A DNA stretch of 64,000 bases from Leptospira harrisiae (GCF_002811945.1 NZ_NPDX01000001.1:1124501-1188500); one strand, 5' to 3'. Positions 37,388 through 48,333 are shown, numbered from the stretch's first letter. Made by a program: numbers and translations. Notes: a model not told the origin generated them from the letters alone.

Positions 37388-40120
37388 ATGGTCGAGGTCA
37401 TTGTCTGGATCGAACATGTGATTGCTAATATCCCTCTGCCAATCCTAGAGGTTTGGGGTCGGTTTTCCTTTTTACTAGGTTCTATTATTTCTATATTCGC
37501 ATTTACTGGTTTTACCTTTCGAAATGGAAAAACTTTCCGAATTTCTAGAGAAGTTTGGCAATGGAATCTGACAAGTTTCTATTGGTTTGTAATTACCTTT
37601 GTATCTATCTTTCTCACAGGGTATTTGGGAAGTTCTATCGTTCTGATTCCAGGGGCACAAACACTCGAAAGCCTAAAGGATCTTTCCGTATTCCTTTGTT
37701 TGAATTTTTTTGGTTACCCAGCACTTCTTGCCGTACCATTTGCCTACGGGCTCTCTGACTTAATTGAAGGAGTCCCTCCAGAATTTTTATGGGACTGGTT
37801 ACCTGGTTACTTTATCAATCCAACGTTGTTTTGGCTGTCTTACCAAATGATTGGAAAATCACCTGACTTCCGTAATGTGCGCGTTTGGTTTTATTATTTT
37901 CTTTTTGTTGTTTTGTTTTTGCTTCTTGAACCCTTTTTGTGGGGTTATTTATGTTCGGAACAATTTGGGGCAGAGTTATCCTACCACACGATAAGCTCAG
38001 CACTTTTGTTTACCACTGGAATCACATGGATTCTTGCTCCGTTTGCGATGTTACTGACGTTTCCAATCGTCCGCAAGTTTGGTTTTTTTTGGGCAGAAGT
38101 TCCTGGCCAAGTCAAAGAAGTGACTCTTTCCGATCCTCCATGGGTTTGGGTTTCTGGACCAACCGAACTAAAAATTTCAGAAAAAGATTCAGATATAAAA
38201 ACTGGAATCTCCTTACAATTATTCATTGTTACACCTTTTGTTTGTTTGGTGTTAGTCCTTGTTGGGATCACATCTTACGTTACCTTAAAAAATGAAGAAC
38301 AGTCTGCCTTTCAATTGGTTGAGGTCCTTCATAGACAATGGTCAAAAAATATCAATTTAAGTTTGGATCGTTATCTTTCAGAATCATCACAGAAGCTAAA
38401 TAACAACTATGAACAAGGTAAACTTGTAGAAGTTCTAGATAACTCGAAAGTAAATTCACAAGGTAGAGTTTTTTTATTGGATGAACATTTAAATCCATTG
38501 GCATCACTTTCTTCCGAAACAAATAAATCAAGGTTATTGGAAATAGCCAGGGTAGAACTTAAGAAGTTAGGAAATGAAATTTATACTTCCGAAAAAAGAT
38601 TTAGCTTTGCGGTGGTGACTAAAAAACCTCTCTCTCGAGAAAATTGGAATGCAATGGTTACGGTTTACACTCACCCAAAACTAAAAGAAAAAACATATTT
38701 GATTACTTTATTTCCCTCATCCTTTTATCTGAGCGGAGTGATCAGTGGAAATAGTAAATCGGCCATGGTGTTTGCCTGGGCCATTTTACTAAGTTTAATT
38801 TTGGCTGCAGTCGTTTCTGAATTCGTAACTAGGCCAGTTTTATCTTTCGCAAAGGCTTCCAAATCATTAGCAAAAGGAGACTGGAATTATCCTGTGGGCG
38901 AAAGTATGATTGCGGAATTAAAAGATCTTTCTGATGCCTTTCGTTTTATGTCTTCCGAACTCAGACAAAGTTTTGAACGTGTGGAGGAAAGCCAACGATT
39001 GGTGATGGAAACCAATTCCAACTTAGAAGAAAAAATTGTCCTAAGAACAGAAGCTCTGATTGAAAGTAATCTAAACTTAATTGATATGATTGAAACAAAA
39101 GAAAAAATCTTAATCGATTTACATAAAACACAAAATCAACTTTTGCAAAGTGAAAAATTAGCGGCTCTTGGCCAATTTGCTGCAGGGATCACACATGAAC
39201 TTAACACACCTCTTGGTGCGATTACCTCTAGCGTGTATACCATGTCGGAAATATTAAAAAATGACATAGCAAACTTACCTGATTTTTTAGAATCATTGGA
39301 TGCTTTTGAAAAGGAAGATTTTCGTTTTTTTCTTCAATTGAGTGTATCCTATGGTTCTCGTCATTCGGGACTTCTCAATCGAGCAGAAAAAAAAGAAAGA
39401 CTAGGGATATTAAATTCCCACCAAGTTGAAAATCCAGAAGAAGTGTTGGAAGATCTTATTTCACTTGGAATTCTTCAAATCGACGAACCAATATTAAAAA
39501 AACTAAAGAATCCAAATGCCGGAATTATTTTACAAAATGTTTTGATTTTGGGAAGTTTATACCGTTTGGTTTACGTAATTCAAACTGCCACCGAAAAAGC
39601 ATCACATGTGGTAAATGCTCTCAAACATTATCTTTATACGGATCGATTAGAAACAGAAACAAATTTTCAAAATGTCCATATACCTACCGAATTAGATTCG
39701 ATTCTAACCTTATACCAGACAAAGATAAAAAATGATGTAGAAGTTACAAAATTATATAAAACATCTGACTATTGTTTGGCGGAAAGAGATAAACTCAACC
39801 AAGTTTGGATCAATATACTAAACAATGCATTACAGGCAATGGAATATCGTGGAAAATTAACCATCTCAGTTTTTTCCAATGAGAATTCCGTCATTACATC
39901 GATTTTAGATTCAGGAAAAGGAATTGCTCCTGAAATTCGAGATAAGATTTTTTTACCTTTTTTTACTACAAAAAAACATGGCGAAGGGATTGGGCTTGGG
40001 CTTGACATTTGTAAACAAATCGTAGAAAAAATGAAAGGTACAATCGAATTTTCGTCAGATGATCGAGGGACTGAGTTTAGGGTGTACTTACCAAAGGCAA
40101 TTGAAGGGGAAAGAGATTGA
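37388..40120 (+). CDS. Membrane sensor histidine kinase with unusual spacer
   Basis: 910 residues. The first ~225 contain about six membrane helices. A further helix near 275-300 and one near 455-480 enclose an extracytoplasmic domain of about 150 residues. HAMP ([19 protein letters not shown]) and a coiled coil follow, then the kinase module: H603 in [16 protein letters not shown]-box [14 protein letters not shown], and G-box [18 protein letters not shown]. The stretch between the H box and N box is about 200 residues, roughly 90 longer than usual, and is soluble and helical ([19 protein letters not shown]). It overlaps the response regulator by TTGA, so they form a pair. The signal is unknown. 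Confidence 0.9.
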   Translation: MVEVIVWIEHVIANIPLPILEVWGRFSFLLGSIISIFAFTGFTFRNGKTFRISREVWQWNLTSFYWFVITFVSIFLTGYLGSSIVLIPGAQTLESLKDLSVFLCLNFFGYPALLAVPFAYGLSDLIEGVPPEFLWDWLPGYFINPTLFWLSYQMIGKSPDFRNVRVWFYYFLFVVLFLLLEPFLWGYLCSEQFGAELSYHTISSALLFTTGITWILAPFAMLLTFPIVRKFGFFWAEVPGQVKEVTLSDPPWVWVSGPTELKISEKDSDIKTGISLQLFIVTPFVCLVLVLVGITSYVTLKNEEQSAFQLVEVLHRQWSKNINLSLDRYLSESSQKLNNNYEQGKLVEVLDNSKVNSQGRVFLLDEHLNPLASLSSETNKSRLLEIARVELKKLGNEIYTSEKRFSFAVVTKKPLSRENWNAMVTVYTHPKLKEKTYLITLFPSSFYLSGVISGNSKSAMVFAWAILLSLILAAVVSEFVTRPVLSFAKASKSLAKGDWNYPVGESMIAELKDLSDAFRFMSSELRQSFERVEESQRLVMETNSNLEEKIVLRTEALIESNLNLIDMIETKEKILIDLHKTQNQLLQSEKLAALGQFAAGITHELNTPLGAITSSVYTMSEILKNDIANLPDFLESLDAFEKEDFRFFLQLSVSYGSRHSGLLNRAEKKERLGILNSHQVENPEEVLEDLISLGILQIDEPILKKLKNPNAGIILQNVLILGSLYRLVYVIQTATEKASHVVNALKHYLYTDRLETETNFQNVHIPTELDSILTLYQTKIKNDVEVTKLYKTSDYCLAERDKLNQVWINILNNALQAMEYRGKLTISVFSNENSVITSILDSGKGIAPEIRDKIFLPFFTTKKHGEGIGLGLDICKQIVEKMKGTIEFSSDDRGTEFRVYLPKAIEGERD

Positions 40121-40533
40121 ATATTACGCCGCTACAAACTGAAAAAAACGCAATCCTATGCGTGGATGATGAGCCGATTCTTTTACTTTCCCTCGTACAA
40201 GAACTAAAACGAGAAATTGGTGGTGGTTTTACTTATGAAACTGCACAAAACCCTGAGGAAGCGATGGAAGTGATCGATGACCTTTGTCGTTCTGGAGTCG
40301 AAGTCATTCTCATCCTTTCTGATTGGCTGATGCCTGGAATGCGTGGAGACGAATTTCTCATCCAAGTCCATCAAAAATACCCACAAATTAAATCCATTCT
40401 GATTTCAGGGCATGCTGACCGCGAAGCCATCAATCGAGTGAAAGAAGAAGCAAAAACTTATGCCATTTTTTCCAAACCTTGGAATAGCAGGGAATTACTC
40501 GATGCAGTTCGTTTCTGTTGCAATTTGACCTAA
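40117..40533 (+). CDS. Single-domain response regulator (CheY-like)
   Basis: 138 residues, receiver only. Acidic pocket VDDE (17-19), phosphoacceptor D69 in [14 protein letters not shown], switch Ser in SGHAD, and Lys in FSKPWN. No output domain, so it must act through protein contacts or as a phosphate relay. The start is TTG at 40117, with AAGGGGA at ideal spacing, overlapping the kinase stop. It pairs with the upstream kinase. Confidence 0.9.
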   Translation: MNITPLQTEKNAILCVDDEPILLLSLVQELKREIGGGFTYETAQNPEEAMEVIDDLCRSGVEVILILSDWLMPGMRGDEFLIQVHQKYPQIKSILISGHADREAINRVKEEAKTYAIFSKPWNSRELLDAVRFCCNLT

Positions 40534-40554
40534 GTCCATTTTTCTGGACGTAAG

Positions 40555-40830
40555 GTGCGTACCATCTACATCCGCAAACTCCGATTTGAAGAAGCTCGTA
40601 TCAAACTAGAACGAGAACTTCACGATGCCTTTATGGACGGAGAATCCTATGTGGAAATCCTACATGGGATTGGAGAAGGAATTCTCAGGCGAATGGCGAT
40701 TGACTACGTGGAGACTTGCGGTTTTCTGAAACTAGTGGAGACCGATCCGATGTTTCGGTCAAATCCAGGCGCAACAATTGTCGAAATTCTCGCTCCTTCA
40801 AAAGAATACATCAACCGATTGAAATCATGA
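40555..40830 (+). CDS. Smr-domain protein
   Basis: 91 residues, essentially one Smr domain: RKLRFEEARIKLERELHDAFMDGESYVEILHGIGEGILRRM, with the HGxGxG-like signature, and TIVEIL at the end. Smr domains, as in the C-terminus of MutS2, nick or bind branched nucleic acids or act on mRNA in ribosome rescue. A stand-alone copy this short has no proven role. Start GTG at 40555. It overlaps cimA by 4 nt. Confidence 0.85.
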   Translation: MRTIYIRKLRFEEARIKLERELHDAFMDGESYVEILHGIGEGILRRMAIDYVETCGFLKLVETDPMFRSNPGATIVEILAPSKEYINRLKS

Positions 40831-42362
40831 CCGAACCAAACTCTAAGATAGAAATCCTCGACGTCACTTTACGAGATGGGGAACAAACAAACGGTGTCTC
40901 GTTTTCCTGGCGGCAAAAACTAAATATCACCAAACATTTGCTAATGGATTTGAAAACGGACCGTGTGGAAATTGCAAGCGCACGTGTTTCGCCTGGTGAA
41001 TTCGAAGCTGTCAAAAGAATTGTGGAATGGGCGAAATCCGAAAACCTACACGATCGAATCGAGATTTTGGGATTTGTTGATTACGATAAAACAGTAGAAT
41101 GGATGAAAGGAACTGGGGTTCGAGTTCTTAATCTTCTCACTAAAGGTTCATTAAACCACTTAACAAATCAACTTCGAAAAACTCCTTCGGAACATTTTTT
41201 AGATATACAAAAAACTGTAGAATTTGCTGCTTCTTCTGGAATTTCGGTAAATGTTTATTTGGAAGATTGGTCAAATGGCTACACATATTCTCGAGAATAT
41301 GTATTAGAATATTTGAATGTTGTATCAAAATTTCCAGTTCGTAAATTTTATTTAGCAGATACTCTTGGAGTTTTGTCTCCATTAGAAGTTCGGACAGCCG
41401 TTTCCGATTTAGTAAAAGAGTTTCCTCAACTTTGGTTTGAGTTCCATGGACATAATGATTATGATTTAGCTGTTGCTAATTGTTTGGAAGCAGTGAGTGC
41501 CGGTGTTCGTGGGCTTCATGTGGCTGTGAATGGTCTTGGGGAACGGGCCGGAAATTCTCCTTTGGAAGCTGTTGTTACTGCAATTCATGACAAAACAAAA
41601 TATAAAACTTCCATAGTGGAAAAAGAAATCACCAATGCATCTAGGCTTGTTGCCGTTTTCTCTGGTAAACGAATTTCGGATAACAGACCAATTGTTGGTG
41701 AAGATGTATTTACCCAAACTGCAGGGGTTCATGCGGATGGGGATAAAAAAGGAAATTTATATGCCAATCCAATTTTACCAGAACGGTTCGGGAGATCTCG
41801 GGTTTACGCATTAGGAAAGTTAGCTGGTAAGGCCAGCATTACTGAAAATTTAAAACAATTAGGAATGGTCCTGTCTCCTGAAATTGAAAAAAAAGTTTTG
41901 GAAAGGGTGATTGAACTTGGTGACCAGAATAAAACCGTCACCAAGGAAGACCTTCCCTATATCATCTCTGATATCACTGGCGAAAATCTGGAAGCAAGTT
42001 TTCGCATTGAGACTTGCACCGTAACGAGTGGGATCGGAGTCAAACCAAAGGCCGAAGTAAAAGTGAATTTCCAAGGGAAGGATTACGCGGCAAAGGGAGA
42101 AGGGGACGGTGGTTACGATGCTTTTATGAATGCCCTTGGTAAAATTTTAAAAGAATTAAAAATCCAAATTCCAAAACTCTATGACTATGAAGTTCGGATT
42201 CCTCCCGGAGGAAATACCAATGCTTTGGTCGAAACGGTCATTACTTGGAAAGTGGAAGGTGAAACTCATCCCATTCGCACTATCGGCATTGACTCTGACC
42301 AACAAGTGGCAGCTGTGAAAGCCACAGAACGATTGTTACATATTCTACTCGGAAACGTATGA
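40827..42362 (+). CDS. cimA: (R)-citramalate synthase CimA
   Basis: CimA condenses pyruvate with acetyl-CoA to citramalate, the threonine-independent route to isoleucine used by Leptospira. The ATG at 40827 gives 511 residues and overlaps the Smr gene by ATGA; an earlier in-frame start at 40716 would lie inside the Smr gene and is rejected. Motifs: LDVTLRDGEQTNGVSFS at the N-terminus, the metal-binding FHGHNDYDLAVAN, and NGLGERAGNSPLEA. The C-terminal LeuA-type allosteric domain (SGIGVKPKAEVKV) is expected to bind isoleucine. The many identities with the L. interrogans enzyme as I recall it separate it from ordinary LeuA. Confidence 0.93.
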   Translation: MTEPNSKIEILDVTLRDGEQTNGVSFSWRQKLNITKHLLMDLKTDRVEIASARVSPGEFEAVKRIVEWAKSENLHDRIEILGFVDYDKTVEWMKGTGVRVLNLLTKGSLNHLTNQLRKTPSEHFLDIQKTVEFAASSGISVNVYLEDWSNGYTYSREYVLEYLNVVSKFPVRKFYLADTLGVLSPLEVRTAVSDLVKEFPQLWFEFHGHNDYDLAVANCLEAVSAGVRGLHVAVNGLGERAGNSPLEAVVTAIHDKTKYKTSIVEKEITNASRLVAVFSGKRISDNRPIVGEDVFTQTAGVHADGDKKGNLYANPILPERFGRSRVYALGKLAGKASITENLKQLGMVLSPEIEKKVLERVIELGDQNKTVTKEDLPYIISDITGENLEASFRIETCTVTSGIGVKPKAEVKVNFQGKDYAAKGEGDGGYDAFMNALGKILKELKIQIPKLYDYEVRIPPGGNTNALVETVITWKVEGETHPIRTIGIDSDQQVAAVKATERLLHILLGNV

Positions 42363-42925
42363 TTCATTTTCTCATTGTGGGCCTAGGGAATCCAGGCGAT
42401 AAATATAAAAACACTCGCCATAACATTGGTTTTATGATCTTGGATGCTCTTGCGAGTAGTTTCAGTGTTTCTTTCAAAGATTCCAAAAAATATATGGAAT
42501 CAACTCATACTTTAGATGGGGATAAAATTCATCTTTTAAAGCCATTAGAGTTCATGAATCTTTCCGGAAAATCCACACAAACCCTCGCAAATTTATATAA
42601 AATTCCTCCTTCCCAGATTCTAGTGGTTCAGGACGAAGTAGATTTACCTTTTGGTAAAATCAAAAATAAAATTGGTGGCGGTACGGCAGGTCACAACGGA
42701 CTAAAGGATATTGTAGCAAAACTTGGTTCACAAGATTTTCACAGGTTGCGATTTGGAGTTGGCAAACCAGATAAAGGTGGAATGGAAGTGGCTGATTTTG
42801 TGTTACAGAATTTTAATTCGGAAGAAAAAAGTAACTTGGACAATCTAATTAAAGAATCGGTTACGAAAATTGAAGAATGGGTTCGAACCAATCGCAATCT
42901 AATCCGAAAAGAAAACGGAGGATAA
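42359..42925 (+). CDS. pth: Peptidyl-tRNA hydrolase
   Basis: Releases peptides from tRNA after premature drop-off. The 188-residue protein begins LIVGLGNPGDKYKNTRHNIGF, containing the catalytic His and the family signature, then GGGTAGHNGLKDIVAKLGSQDFHRLRFGVGKP. Length is typical. It overlaps cimA by 4 nt, so it is translated from the same message. Confidence 0.97.
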   Translation: MIHFLIVGLGNPGDKYKNTRHNIGFMILDALASSFSVSFKDSKKYMESTHTLDGDKIHLLKPLEFMNLSGKSTQTLANLYKIPPSQILVVQDEVDLPFGKIKNKIGGGTAGHNGLKDIVAKLGSQDFHRLRFGVGKPDKGGMEVADFVLQNFNSEEKSNLDNLIKESVTKIEEWVRTNRNLIRKENGG

Positions 42926-42977
42926 GGTATCCCACCTTCCAACGAATCAAGGTGAATGGACGATAATTCAAATTTTT

Positions 42978-43562
42978 ATGACTAAAGACAAAGAAACCAC
43001 TATCAACCTTCGTAGTCTCATCATTCAAACCATCTTATCAATTGTAATTGTATTGGTCATAGTGTTTGGCCTTGCCTTTTTTTTTCGAAAGGAACTACTC
43101 GGATTTAGCGAACATTTTGTAAGAATTTTTGGTTATTGGGGACTTTTTGTGGGGATGATCCTTTCGGATAGCCTTCCCGCTTTTGTTCCACCCGATGCTT
43201 TTCTAATGCTTGCAATAACAGGGGAAATGGACCCAATTCTTACAATTCTATCCATGTCTTTTGGGAGCATACTTGGTGGATCACTTGCATATTTCATTGG
43301 CTTATACCTAATTCCTAGATTCCATTTAGGTAGACAGATGGTTTTGCATTATGAAGAAAAACTCCTTCCTTATCTCCGTAAGTATGGTTTTGGCGCAGTA
43401 GTTCTGAGCGCACTCACACCCATTCCTTATTCTTGGATGGCATACACTGTCGGAACGTTTAAAATGCGTTATTCGTTATTTTTGTTTGGTTCACTATTTC
43501 GGTTTGTGCGTGTGACCGTTTATTTTTATGCCATGTATCTTGGATGGATCACTGGAGGATAG
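42978..43562 (+). CDS. DedA/VTT-domain membrane protein
   Basis: 194 residues, five or six hydrophobic segments. The central GMILSDSLPAFVPPDAFLML, SFGSILGGSLAYFIGLYL and SALTPIPYSWMAYTVGTFKM match the SNARE-associated/VTT (DedA) family. Such proteins are needed for membrane homeostasis, and some move undecaprenyl phosphate or phospholipids between leaflets. Which one this is cannot be told. It ends directly before the small Cys-rich gene (no gap). Confidence 0.85.
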   Translation: MTKDKETTINLRSLIIQTILSIVIVLVIVFGLAFFFRKELLGFSEHFVRIFGYWGLFVGMILSDSLPAFVPPDAFLMLAITGEMDPILTILSMSFGSILGGSLAYFIGLYLIPRFHLGRQMVLHYEEKLLPYLRKYGFGAVVLSALTPIPYSWMAYTVGTFKMRYSLFLFGSLFRFVRVTVYFYAMYLGWITGG

Positions 43563-43784
43563 ATGTCTGACGAACGTTTGTTTCCAAAAACTATTGATGA
43601 GGTCATCTTAGAGAAAGTAAGATTTTTCTTTTTGCCAGATCGGACTGCTGCTTTTGTAAAAAATTTAGTAGAAGGAAAGGTTTCCGAAAGGTCGTTGATT
43701 TGTTGTAATTCAGGTTGCGATGTCTGTAACGAAACAATATACAATTGTTATGTGGCAGTAAAAAAAGAATTGGAAAAAACTTAA
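43563..43784 (+). CDS. Small cysteine-rich hypothetical protein
   Basis: 73 residues, no signal peptide. The C-terminal half has five cysteines as CCX3CX2CX6C (ICCNSGCDVC and on), suitable for a zinc or iron-sulfur site; the N-terminal half is a charged helix with FFFLPDRTAAFV. Unknown family. The start is supported by GGAGG at the end of the preceding gene, and it follows that gene without a gap, 1 nt before rarA, so it is co-translated. Confidence 0.75.
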   Translation: MSDERLFPKTIDEVILEKVRFFFLPDRTAAFVKNLVEGKVSERSLICCNSGCDVCNETIYNCYVAVKKELEKT

Positions 43785-43785
43785 G

Positions 43786-45045
43786 TTGGATTCTCTTTTT
43801 TCACAAAATAAACAAGTTCCACTTGCTCATGCAGTAAGACCAAAAAACTGGTCTGAATTTGTCGGACAAACGCAGGTTGTCCAATCACTCAAAGCCATTT
43901 CTAAACCCACTTCAATTCTTTTTTATGGCCCCCCTGGATCTGGAAAAACCACTTTAGCACACCTTCTAACACAAAGTTGGAGTATGCAAAAACGTTATTT
44001 AAGTTGTGTGACAAGTGGACTTAAGGAAGTGAGAGAGGTTTTGGATGAAGCCAAACGGCAAGGAACCATAGTCTTATTTTTAGATGAGATCCACCGTTTT
44101 TCATCTTCCCAACAAGACGCTCTTTTGTCAGCAGTAGAAGAAGGTGAAATTATTTTAATTGCTGCGACCACCGAAAATCCTAGTTTTCGCGTAAATAAAG
44201 CACTACTTTCTCGGATGCTTGTTTACCGTCTCACAACTCTTTCTGAAGAAGAAGAAAATTCTATTTTTGAAACTTGCCTTACAAAACTCAATCACAAGGG
44301 GAAGTTCCCTCCGGACCTAAAAAAGGAACTCTTTCGTAGAAGTTCAGGAGATGCCAGGAAACTTCTCGGATATCTAGAAAGAATTTTAAATTTTACAGAA
44401 GACACAGGTAATATCAACGAATCTAAGTTAGCTGAAATTCTAGGTGAGAATGTAATTTTTTACGATAAAAATAGTGAAAGTCACTATGATATCATCTCGG
44501 CCTTTATTAAATCCCTCCGCGGGAGTGATCCCGATGCCGCCCTTTTTTATTTGGCACTGATGATCGAAGGGGGAGAGGACCCACTTTTTATCGCAAGGAG
44601 ACTTGTGATTTTTGCCAGTGAAGATGTGGGAAACGCGAGTGTCCACGCACTTCCCCTAGCCATTGCCACTTGGCAAGCTGTGGAACGAGTGGGGATGCCG
44701 GAAGGCCGCATTCCCCTCGGGCAATGTACAACTTTTCTTGCTTCGGCACCGAAGTCTAACGCGAGTTATCTGGCAATAGACAAAGCTTTGCAGTTGGTTC
44801 GAGAAAGAAAACGGGAATTTCAAATTCCAAACCATTTGCGTAATGCTCCCACAGCCACACATAAGAAGGAAGGGGCAGGAAAAGATTACCAATACCCCCA
44901 CGATTTCCCAGGGCATTTCCTGAAAGAACGTTATTTTCCCACTGATTTTTATCCAGACATTCCCCAGTTTTATGCTCCGACAAACCAAGGTATGGAAAAG
45001 AATTTAAAGGAACAACTGGAGCGACTTTGGGGGGACCGGTATTGA
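43786..45045 (+). CDS. rarA: Replication-associated recombination protein A (RarA/MgsA)
   Basis: AAA+ ATPase of the clamp-loader type that acts at stalled forks. Walker A is [15 protein letters not shown], Walker [18 protein letters not shown], then the sensor stretch [18 protein letters not shown] and the C-terminal tetramerisation region ([18 protein letters not shown]). 419 residues, normal. Start TTG at 43786: the first residues ([25 protein letters not shown]) are the usual N-terminus, so TTG is needed. It ends just before the nuo leader. Confidence 0.95.
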   Translation: MDSLFSQNKQVPLAHAVRPKNWSEFVGQTQVVQSLKAISKPTSILFYGPPGSGKTTLAHLLTQSWSMQKRYLSCVTSGLKEVREVLDEAKRQGTIVLFLDEIHRFSSSQQDALLSAVEEGEIILIAATTENPSFRVNKALLSRMLVYRLTTLSEEEENSIFETCLTKLNHKGKFPPDLKKELFRRSSGDARKLLGYLERILNFTEDTGNINESKLAEILGENVIFYDKNSESHYDIISAFIKSLRGSDPDAALFYLALMIEGGEDPLFIARRLVIFASEDVGNASVHALPLAIATWQAVERVGMPEGRIPLGQCTTFLASAPKSNASYLAIDKALQLVRERKREFQIPNHLRNAPTATHKKEGAGKDYQYPHDFPGHFLKERYFPTDFYPDIPQFYAPTNQGMEKNLKEQLERLWGDRY

Positions 45046-45058
45046 GAATATATCTCAA
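45042..45058. promoter_or_regulatory. Palindrome TTGAGA-N5-TCTCAA ahead of nuo operon
   Basis: TTGAGAATATATCTCAA, 6-bp arms, covers the rarA stop codon and lies about 100 nt upstream of nuoA. It could be a regulator site for the respiratory operon. It resembles but does not match the Rex consensus (TTGTGA-N6-TCACAA). A weak terminator is the other option. Confidence 0.3.
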
Positions 45059-45160
45059 ATCGGCCGCAAAAATTACAAACGATCGAAATTAACACGAAAA
45101 CAAAGGGGAAAATGATTCTCATCTTGACAATCGACCCCACTCGTGAGAGCATTTTCATAC

Positions 45161-45538
45161 ATGGGTTCTGCACCAGATAGTTTTGCGCCAATCCTTCTAC
45201 AACTTTTACTCGGAGTCGGTTTTTCCGCTCTGATTTTGACCCTTGCCTTCCTCATCAATCCGAAGAAAAAATCAAAACCCCAAGATACCTTTGAATGTGG
45301 AGTTACCTATTACGGTGATGCGAGAGGACTCTTTAACATTAAGTTCTATCTTGTTGCGGTACTTTTTATCCTCTTCGATATTGAAGCCGTCTTTTTATAT
45401 CCCTGGGCAGTGAACTTAATCAGCTTTAAAGAAGCGGGCCTTGGTACCTTCTTCCTTGTGGAGATGTTTTTCTTTTTACTCATACTTGTTGTGGGTCTAT
45501 ACTATATATGGAAAAAGGGAGCACTGGAATGGGATTAA
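45161..45538 (+). CDS. nuoA: NADH-quinone oxidoreductase subunit A
   Basis: NuoA is a small membrane subunit at the junction of the arms of complex I. From the ATG at 45161 it has 125 residues (a GTG at 45143 is the alternative, six residues longer). Three helices are seen and the family motif [25 protein letters not shown], with [12 protein letters not shown] after it. First gene of the nuo operon; it overlaps nuoB by 10 nt. Confidence 0.95.
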   Translation: MGSAPDSFAPILLQLLLGVGFSALILTLAFLINPKKKSKPQDTFECGVTYYGDARGLFNIKFYLVAVLFILFDIEAVFLYPWAVNLISFKEAGLGTFFLVEMFFFLLILVVGLYYIWKKGALEWD

Positions 45539-46089
45539 CAGAAACACTATCCAAACCGGGTGAGATGTTTGGCGACATGTTCCAAGTCGCTACATTGGAT
45601 AACGTAGTCCAATGGGGACAAAGTTTTTCATTATGGCCTTATCCTTTTGCCACAGCTTGTTGTGGAATCGAATACATGAGTACTTCTTGTGCTGATTACG
45701 ACATCGCTCGATTTGGTGCAGAACGTCCTTCCTTTTCACCACGCCAAGCCGATATGATTTTAGTTCTTGGAACCATCACATATAAAATGGCTCCCGTCTT
45801 ACGCCAGATATACGACCAATTGGCAGAACCTAAATTTGTAATTTCTGTGGGTGCTTGTGCTTCTTCTGGTGGTATGTTTCACACCTACGGTGTGTTACAA
45901 GGTGTCGACCGAATCCTGCCTGTGGATGTTTATGTTCCTGGTTGTCCTCCTCGTCCAGAAGCACTCCTTGATGCCCTTGTCAAACTCCAAAAGAAAGTAC
46001 AAGGACAAGGATTAGAAGCGAGACGCCAAGAAGTCATGAGAAAAATCGAAGAAATCAACGAACGTAACAAACCTCTCGTAGTGGCATGA
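45529..46089 (+). CDS. nuoB: NADH-quinone oxidoreductase subunit B
   Basis: NuoB carries cluster N2, the last iron-sulfur centre before quinone. The ATG at 45529 with GGGAGC upstream gives 186 residues. The cluster ligands are present: the Cys pair in [10 protein letters not shown], one Cys in [11 protein letters not shown], and one in [15 protein letters not shown]. Overlaps nuoA by 10 nt and nuoC by 4 nt. Confidence 0.97.
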   Translation: MGLTETLSKPGEMFGDMFQVATLDNVVQWGQSFSLWPYPFATACCGIEYMSTSCADYDIARFGAERPSFSPRQADMILVLGTITYKMAPVLRQIYDQLAEPKFVISVGACASSGGMFHTYGVLQGVDRILPVDVYVPGCPPRPEALLDALVKLQKKVQGQGLEARRQEVMRKIEEINERNKPLVVA

Positions 46090-46607
46090 AAGAAACAATT
46101 ACTGAATACTTAAACTCGCGGTTTTCTGATGTTTTACTTCCACAAAGGGACATAAACACCAATTTGCTCTATTTTAGTATCAAAAAGGAAGCCCTCCCAA
46201 CCATTGTACAAGCGTTAAAGGAACATCCTGAATTTGCTTTCACTTACCTAAATGATCTTACCTCCGTCGATTGGCTTGGAAAAAGAGAACCAAGGTTTGA
46301 AGTGGTATATTTACTTCGTTCTCCCAAGAACAAACACTTCCGTTTACAACTTCGCGTTCCTGTGGGAGAAGGGGATGAAGTTCCAAGTCTCGTTAGTATT
46401 TTCCCTGCAGCCAATTGGCCAGAGAGAGAAGTGTATGACCTTATGGGGATTCCGTTTTCCAACCACCCGCAGTTGGAAAGGCTCATCATGCCTGATAACT
46501 TTATAGGACATCCACTTCGTAAGGATTATCCGTTAGAGGGACCGGGACAGGATTATCTCATTGAAGACTTACTCACCATTCATGTGAACGAGGATATTAC
46601 CGGTTAG
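46086..46607 (+). CDS. nuoC: NADH-quinone oxidoreductase subunit C
   Basis: 30-kDa-type subunit of the hydrophilic arm, 173 residues, a separate gene rather than a NuoCD fusion. Hallmarks: [46 protein letters not shown] and the end motif LRKDYPLEG. It starts in the ATGA overlap with nuoB. Confidence 0.96.
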   Translation: MKETITEYLNSRFSDVLLPQRDINTNLLYFSIKKEALPTIVQALKEHPEFAFTYLNDLTSVDWLGKREPRFEVVYLLRSPKNKHFRLQLRVPVGEGDEVPSLVSIFPAANWPEREVYDLMGIPFSNHPQLERLIMPDNFIGHPLRKDYPLEGPGQDYLIEDLLTIHVNEDITG

Positions 46608-46623
46608 GCGGTAGGAAATCATT

Positions 46624-47844
46624 ATGGTAATGTACGAAAAAACAGCCGAACACTTTGGCCAGAAATTCAAAGACCTACCGGAAGGACATTTACTTGTCAA
46701 CTTGGGACCCAGTCACCCCGCCACTCATGGTATTTTACAAAACGTAATCCAAATTGATGGAGAACGTGTGGTGGATACAGAATCCGTCATTGGATATGTC
46801 CATCGTTGTTTTGAAAAATTAGGCGAACGTTACGATTACAATCAGTTCTTAGTTTGTACTGATCGTATGAACTATGTATCCACTCCACTCAATAATATTG
46901 GTTGGATCCTAACCGTTGAAAAGATGATGCAGATCCAAGTTCCCGATCGTGTTACTTATGTAAGAATGATCATCTCTGAACTTTCTCGGATCATGGATCA
47001 TATCATCTGCAATGGGATTATGGGTGTGGACCTTGGCGCTTTTTCTGGGTTACTCCATTTGTTTCATCATAGGGAAAACATTTATCAGATTCTAGAGAAG
47101 TTAACTGGCGCTAGGCTGACGACCACCTTTTGTCGTGTGGGCGGAATGGAACGTGATATTTATCCTGAATTCCAATCCGAAATCAAAACCATCATCAAAG
47201 GCCTGAAACCAGCTTTGGATGAATTCCAAGACCTACTCATTCGTAATAAAATTTTTAATGAAAGAACAGCAGGGATTGGTGGTTTATCTGCAGATCGTGC
47301 GATCGCCTATGGATTTTCTGGTCCAAACCTTCGTGCGGCAGGTGTTCCTTGGGATGTAAGAAAAGATGATCCTTATATGTTCTACGACAAAGTCGATTTT
47401 GATATTCCTGTGGGAGAAGATGGATCGGCCCTCGACAGAACTCTTGTTCGTATGGAAGAGATGCGTCAATCCATGCGTATCATTGAACAACTCATCGATG
47501 GAATTCCAGAAGGACCATATCACGCTGATGTTCCTCACACTTTCCTTCCTCCGAAAGATCGTGTGTATCACAATATGGAAGAACTCATTTACCATTTTAA
47601 AATCATTATGCACGGAGTGAAGGTTCCTCCAGGAGAATACTATATGTCCACCGAGGCTGCCAATGGAGAGCTCGGTTTTTATGTGGTATCCGAAGGGGAA
47701 AAATCTCCTTGGAGAGTGCATGTAAGACGCCCTTGTTTTTGGTATTACCAAGCGTTCCCGGAACTTGTCAAAGGGGGCTTACTTGCTGACACCATTGCTA
47801 CTATGTCTTCACTCAATGTCATTGCAGGGGAGTTGGATTGTTAA
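46624..47844 (+). CDS. nuoD: NADH-quinone oxidoreductase subunit D
   Basis: 49-kDa subunit lining the quinone pocket, 406 residues. Motifs [57 protein letters not shown] and the terminal [17 protein letters not shown](C). The ATG at 46624 has AGGA 7 nt upstream; the ATG two codons later is possible. The TAA stop shares one base with the nuoE start. Confidence 0.97.
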   Translation: MVMYEKTAEHFGQKFKDLPEGHLLVNLGPSHPATHGILQNVIQIDGERVVDTESVIGYVHRCFEKLGERYDYNQFLVCTDRMNYVSTPLNNIGWILTVEKMMQIQVPDRVTYVRMIISELSRIMDHIICNGIMGVDLGAFSGLLHLFHHRENIYQILEKLTGARLTTTFCRVGGMERDIYPEFQSEIKTIIKGLKPALDEFQDLLIRNKIFNERTAGIGGLSADRAIAYGFSGPNLRAAGVPWDVRKDDPYMFYDKVDFDIPVGEDGSALDRTLVRMEEMRQSMRIIEQLIDGIPEGPYHADVPHTFLPPKDRVYHNMEELIYHFKIIMHGVKVPPGEYYMSTEAANGELGFYVVSEGEKSPWRVHVRRPCFWYYQAFPELVKGGLLADTIATMSSLNVIAGELDC

Positions 47845-48332
47845 TGGCCTATCAATTTTCACAAGATTCTGAAATAAGGTTCCAGAGGTTGATTCCGCAA
47901 TTTCCGAGCAAACGTTCGTTAATTTTACCCTGTCTTTTTTTATTACAAGCTGACAAAGGTTTTGTGGACCAGGAAGGGATGCAGTACATTGCAGATCGAA
48001 TTGGAGATCCCATATCCCTCGCACATGTTCATGGAGTTGCTACTTTTTACACCATGTACAACAAAAAACCTGTGGGTAAGTTCCATATCCAAATTTGTGG
48101 AAATATCTCTTGTTATCTTTCAGGCTCTGATTCTATCACCGAACATGTATGTTCCAAATTAGGAATCGAGCCGGGTGAAACCACGGGTGATAAAAAATAC
48201 ACAGTGGATGAAGTGCAGTGCCTCGGTGCTTGTGGGTTTGGGCCAGTGGCTCAAATCAACGACAAATATTATGAAAACCTAACACCGGAAAAAATCGAAG
48301 CTATCATTTCCGAATTGGAAAAGCAGGTATAA
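47844..48332 (+). CDS. nuoE: NADH-quinone oxidoreductase subunit E
   Basis: 24-kDa [2Fe-2S] subunit of the NADH dehydrogenase module, 162 residues from the ATG at 47844. Cluster ligands are CX4C (CGNISC) and CX3C (CLGAC). The [20 protein letters not shown] stretch is diagnostic. It is coupled to nuoD (stop and start share a base) and precedes nuoF by 1 nt. Confidence 0.95.
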   Translation: MAYQFSQDSEIRFQRLIPQFPSKRSLILPCLFLLQADKGFVDQEGMQYIADRIGDPISLAHVHGVATFYTMYNKKPVGKFHIQICGNISCYLSGSDSITEHVCSKLGIEPGETTGDKKYTVDEVQCLGACGFGPVAQINDKYYENLTPEKIEAIISELEKQV

Positions 48333-48333
48333 A

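Noticed and set aside
40716..40826. Earlier start for cimA
   Set aside because: The extra residues lie inside the Smr gene in another frame, and the ATG at 40827 gives the family N-terminus and an ATGA overlap.
36016..45045. Defence island or mobile element around the kinase, Smr and Cys-rich genes
   Set aside because: The neighbours are housekeeping genes (mutY, cimA, pth, rarA), base composition does not shift, and no integrase, tRNA boundary or repeats are seen.
45124..45160. Perfect TTGACA as a nuoA promoter
   Set aside because: No acceptable -10 hexamer lies 16-18 nt downstream, so I do not call a promoter.
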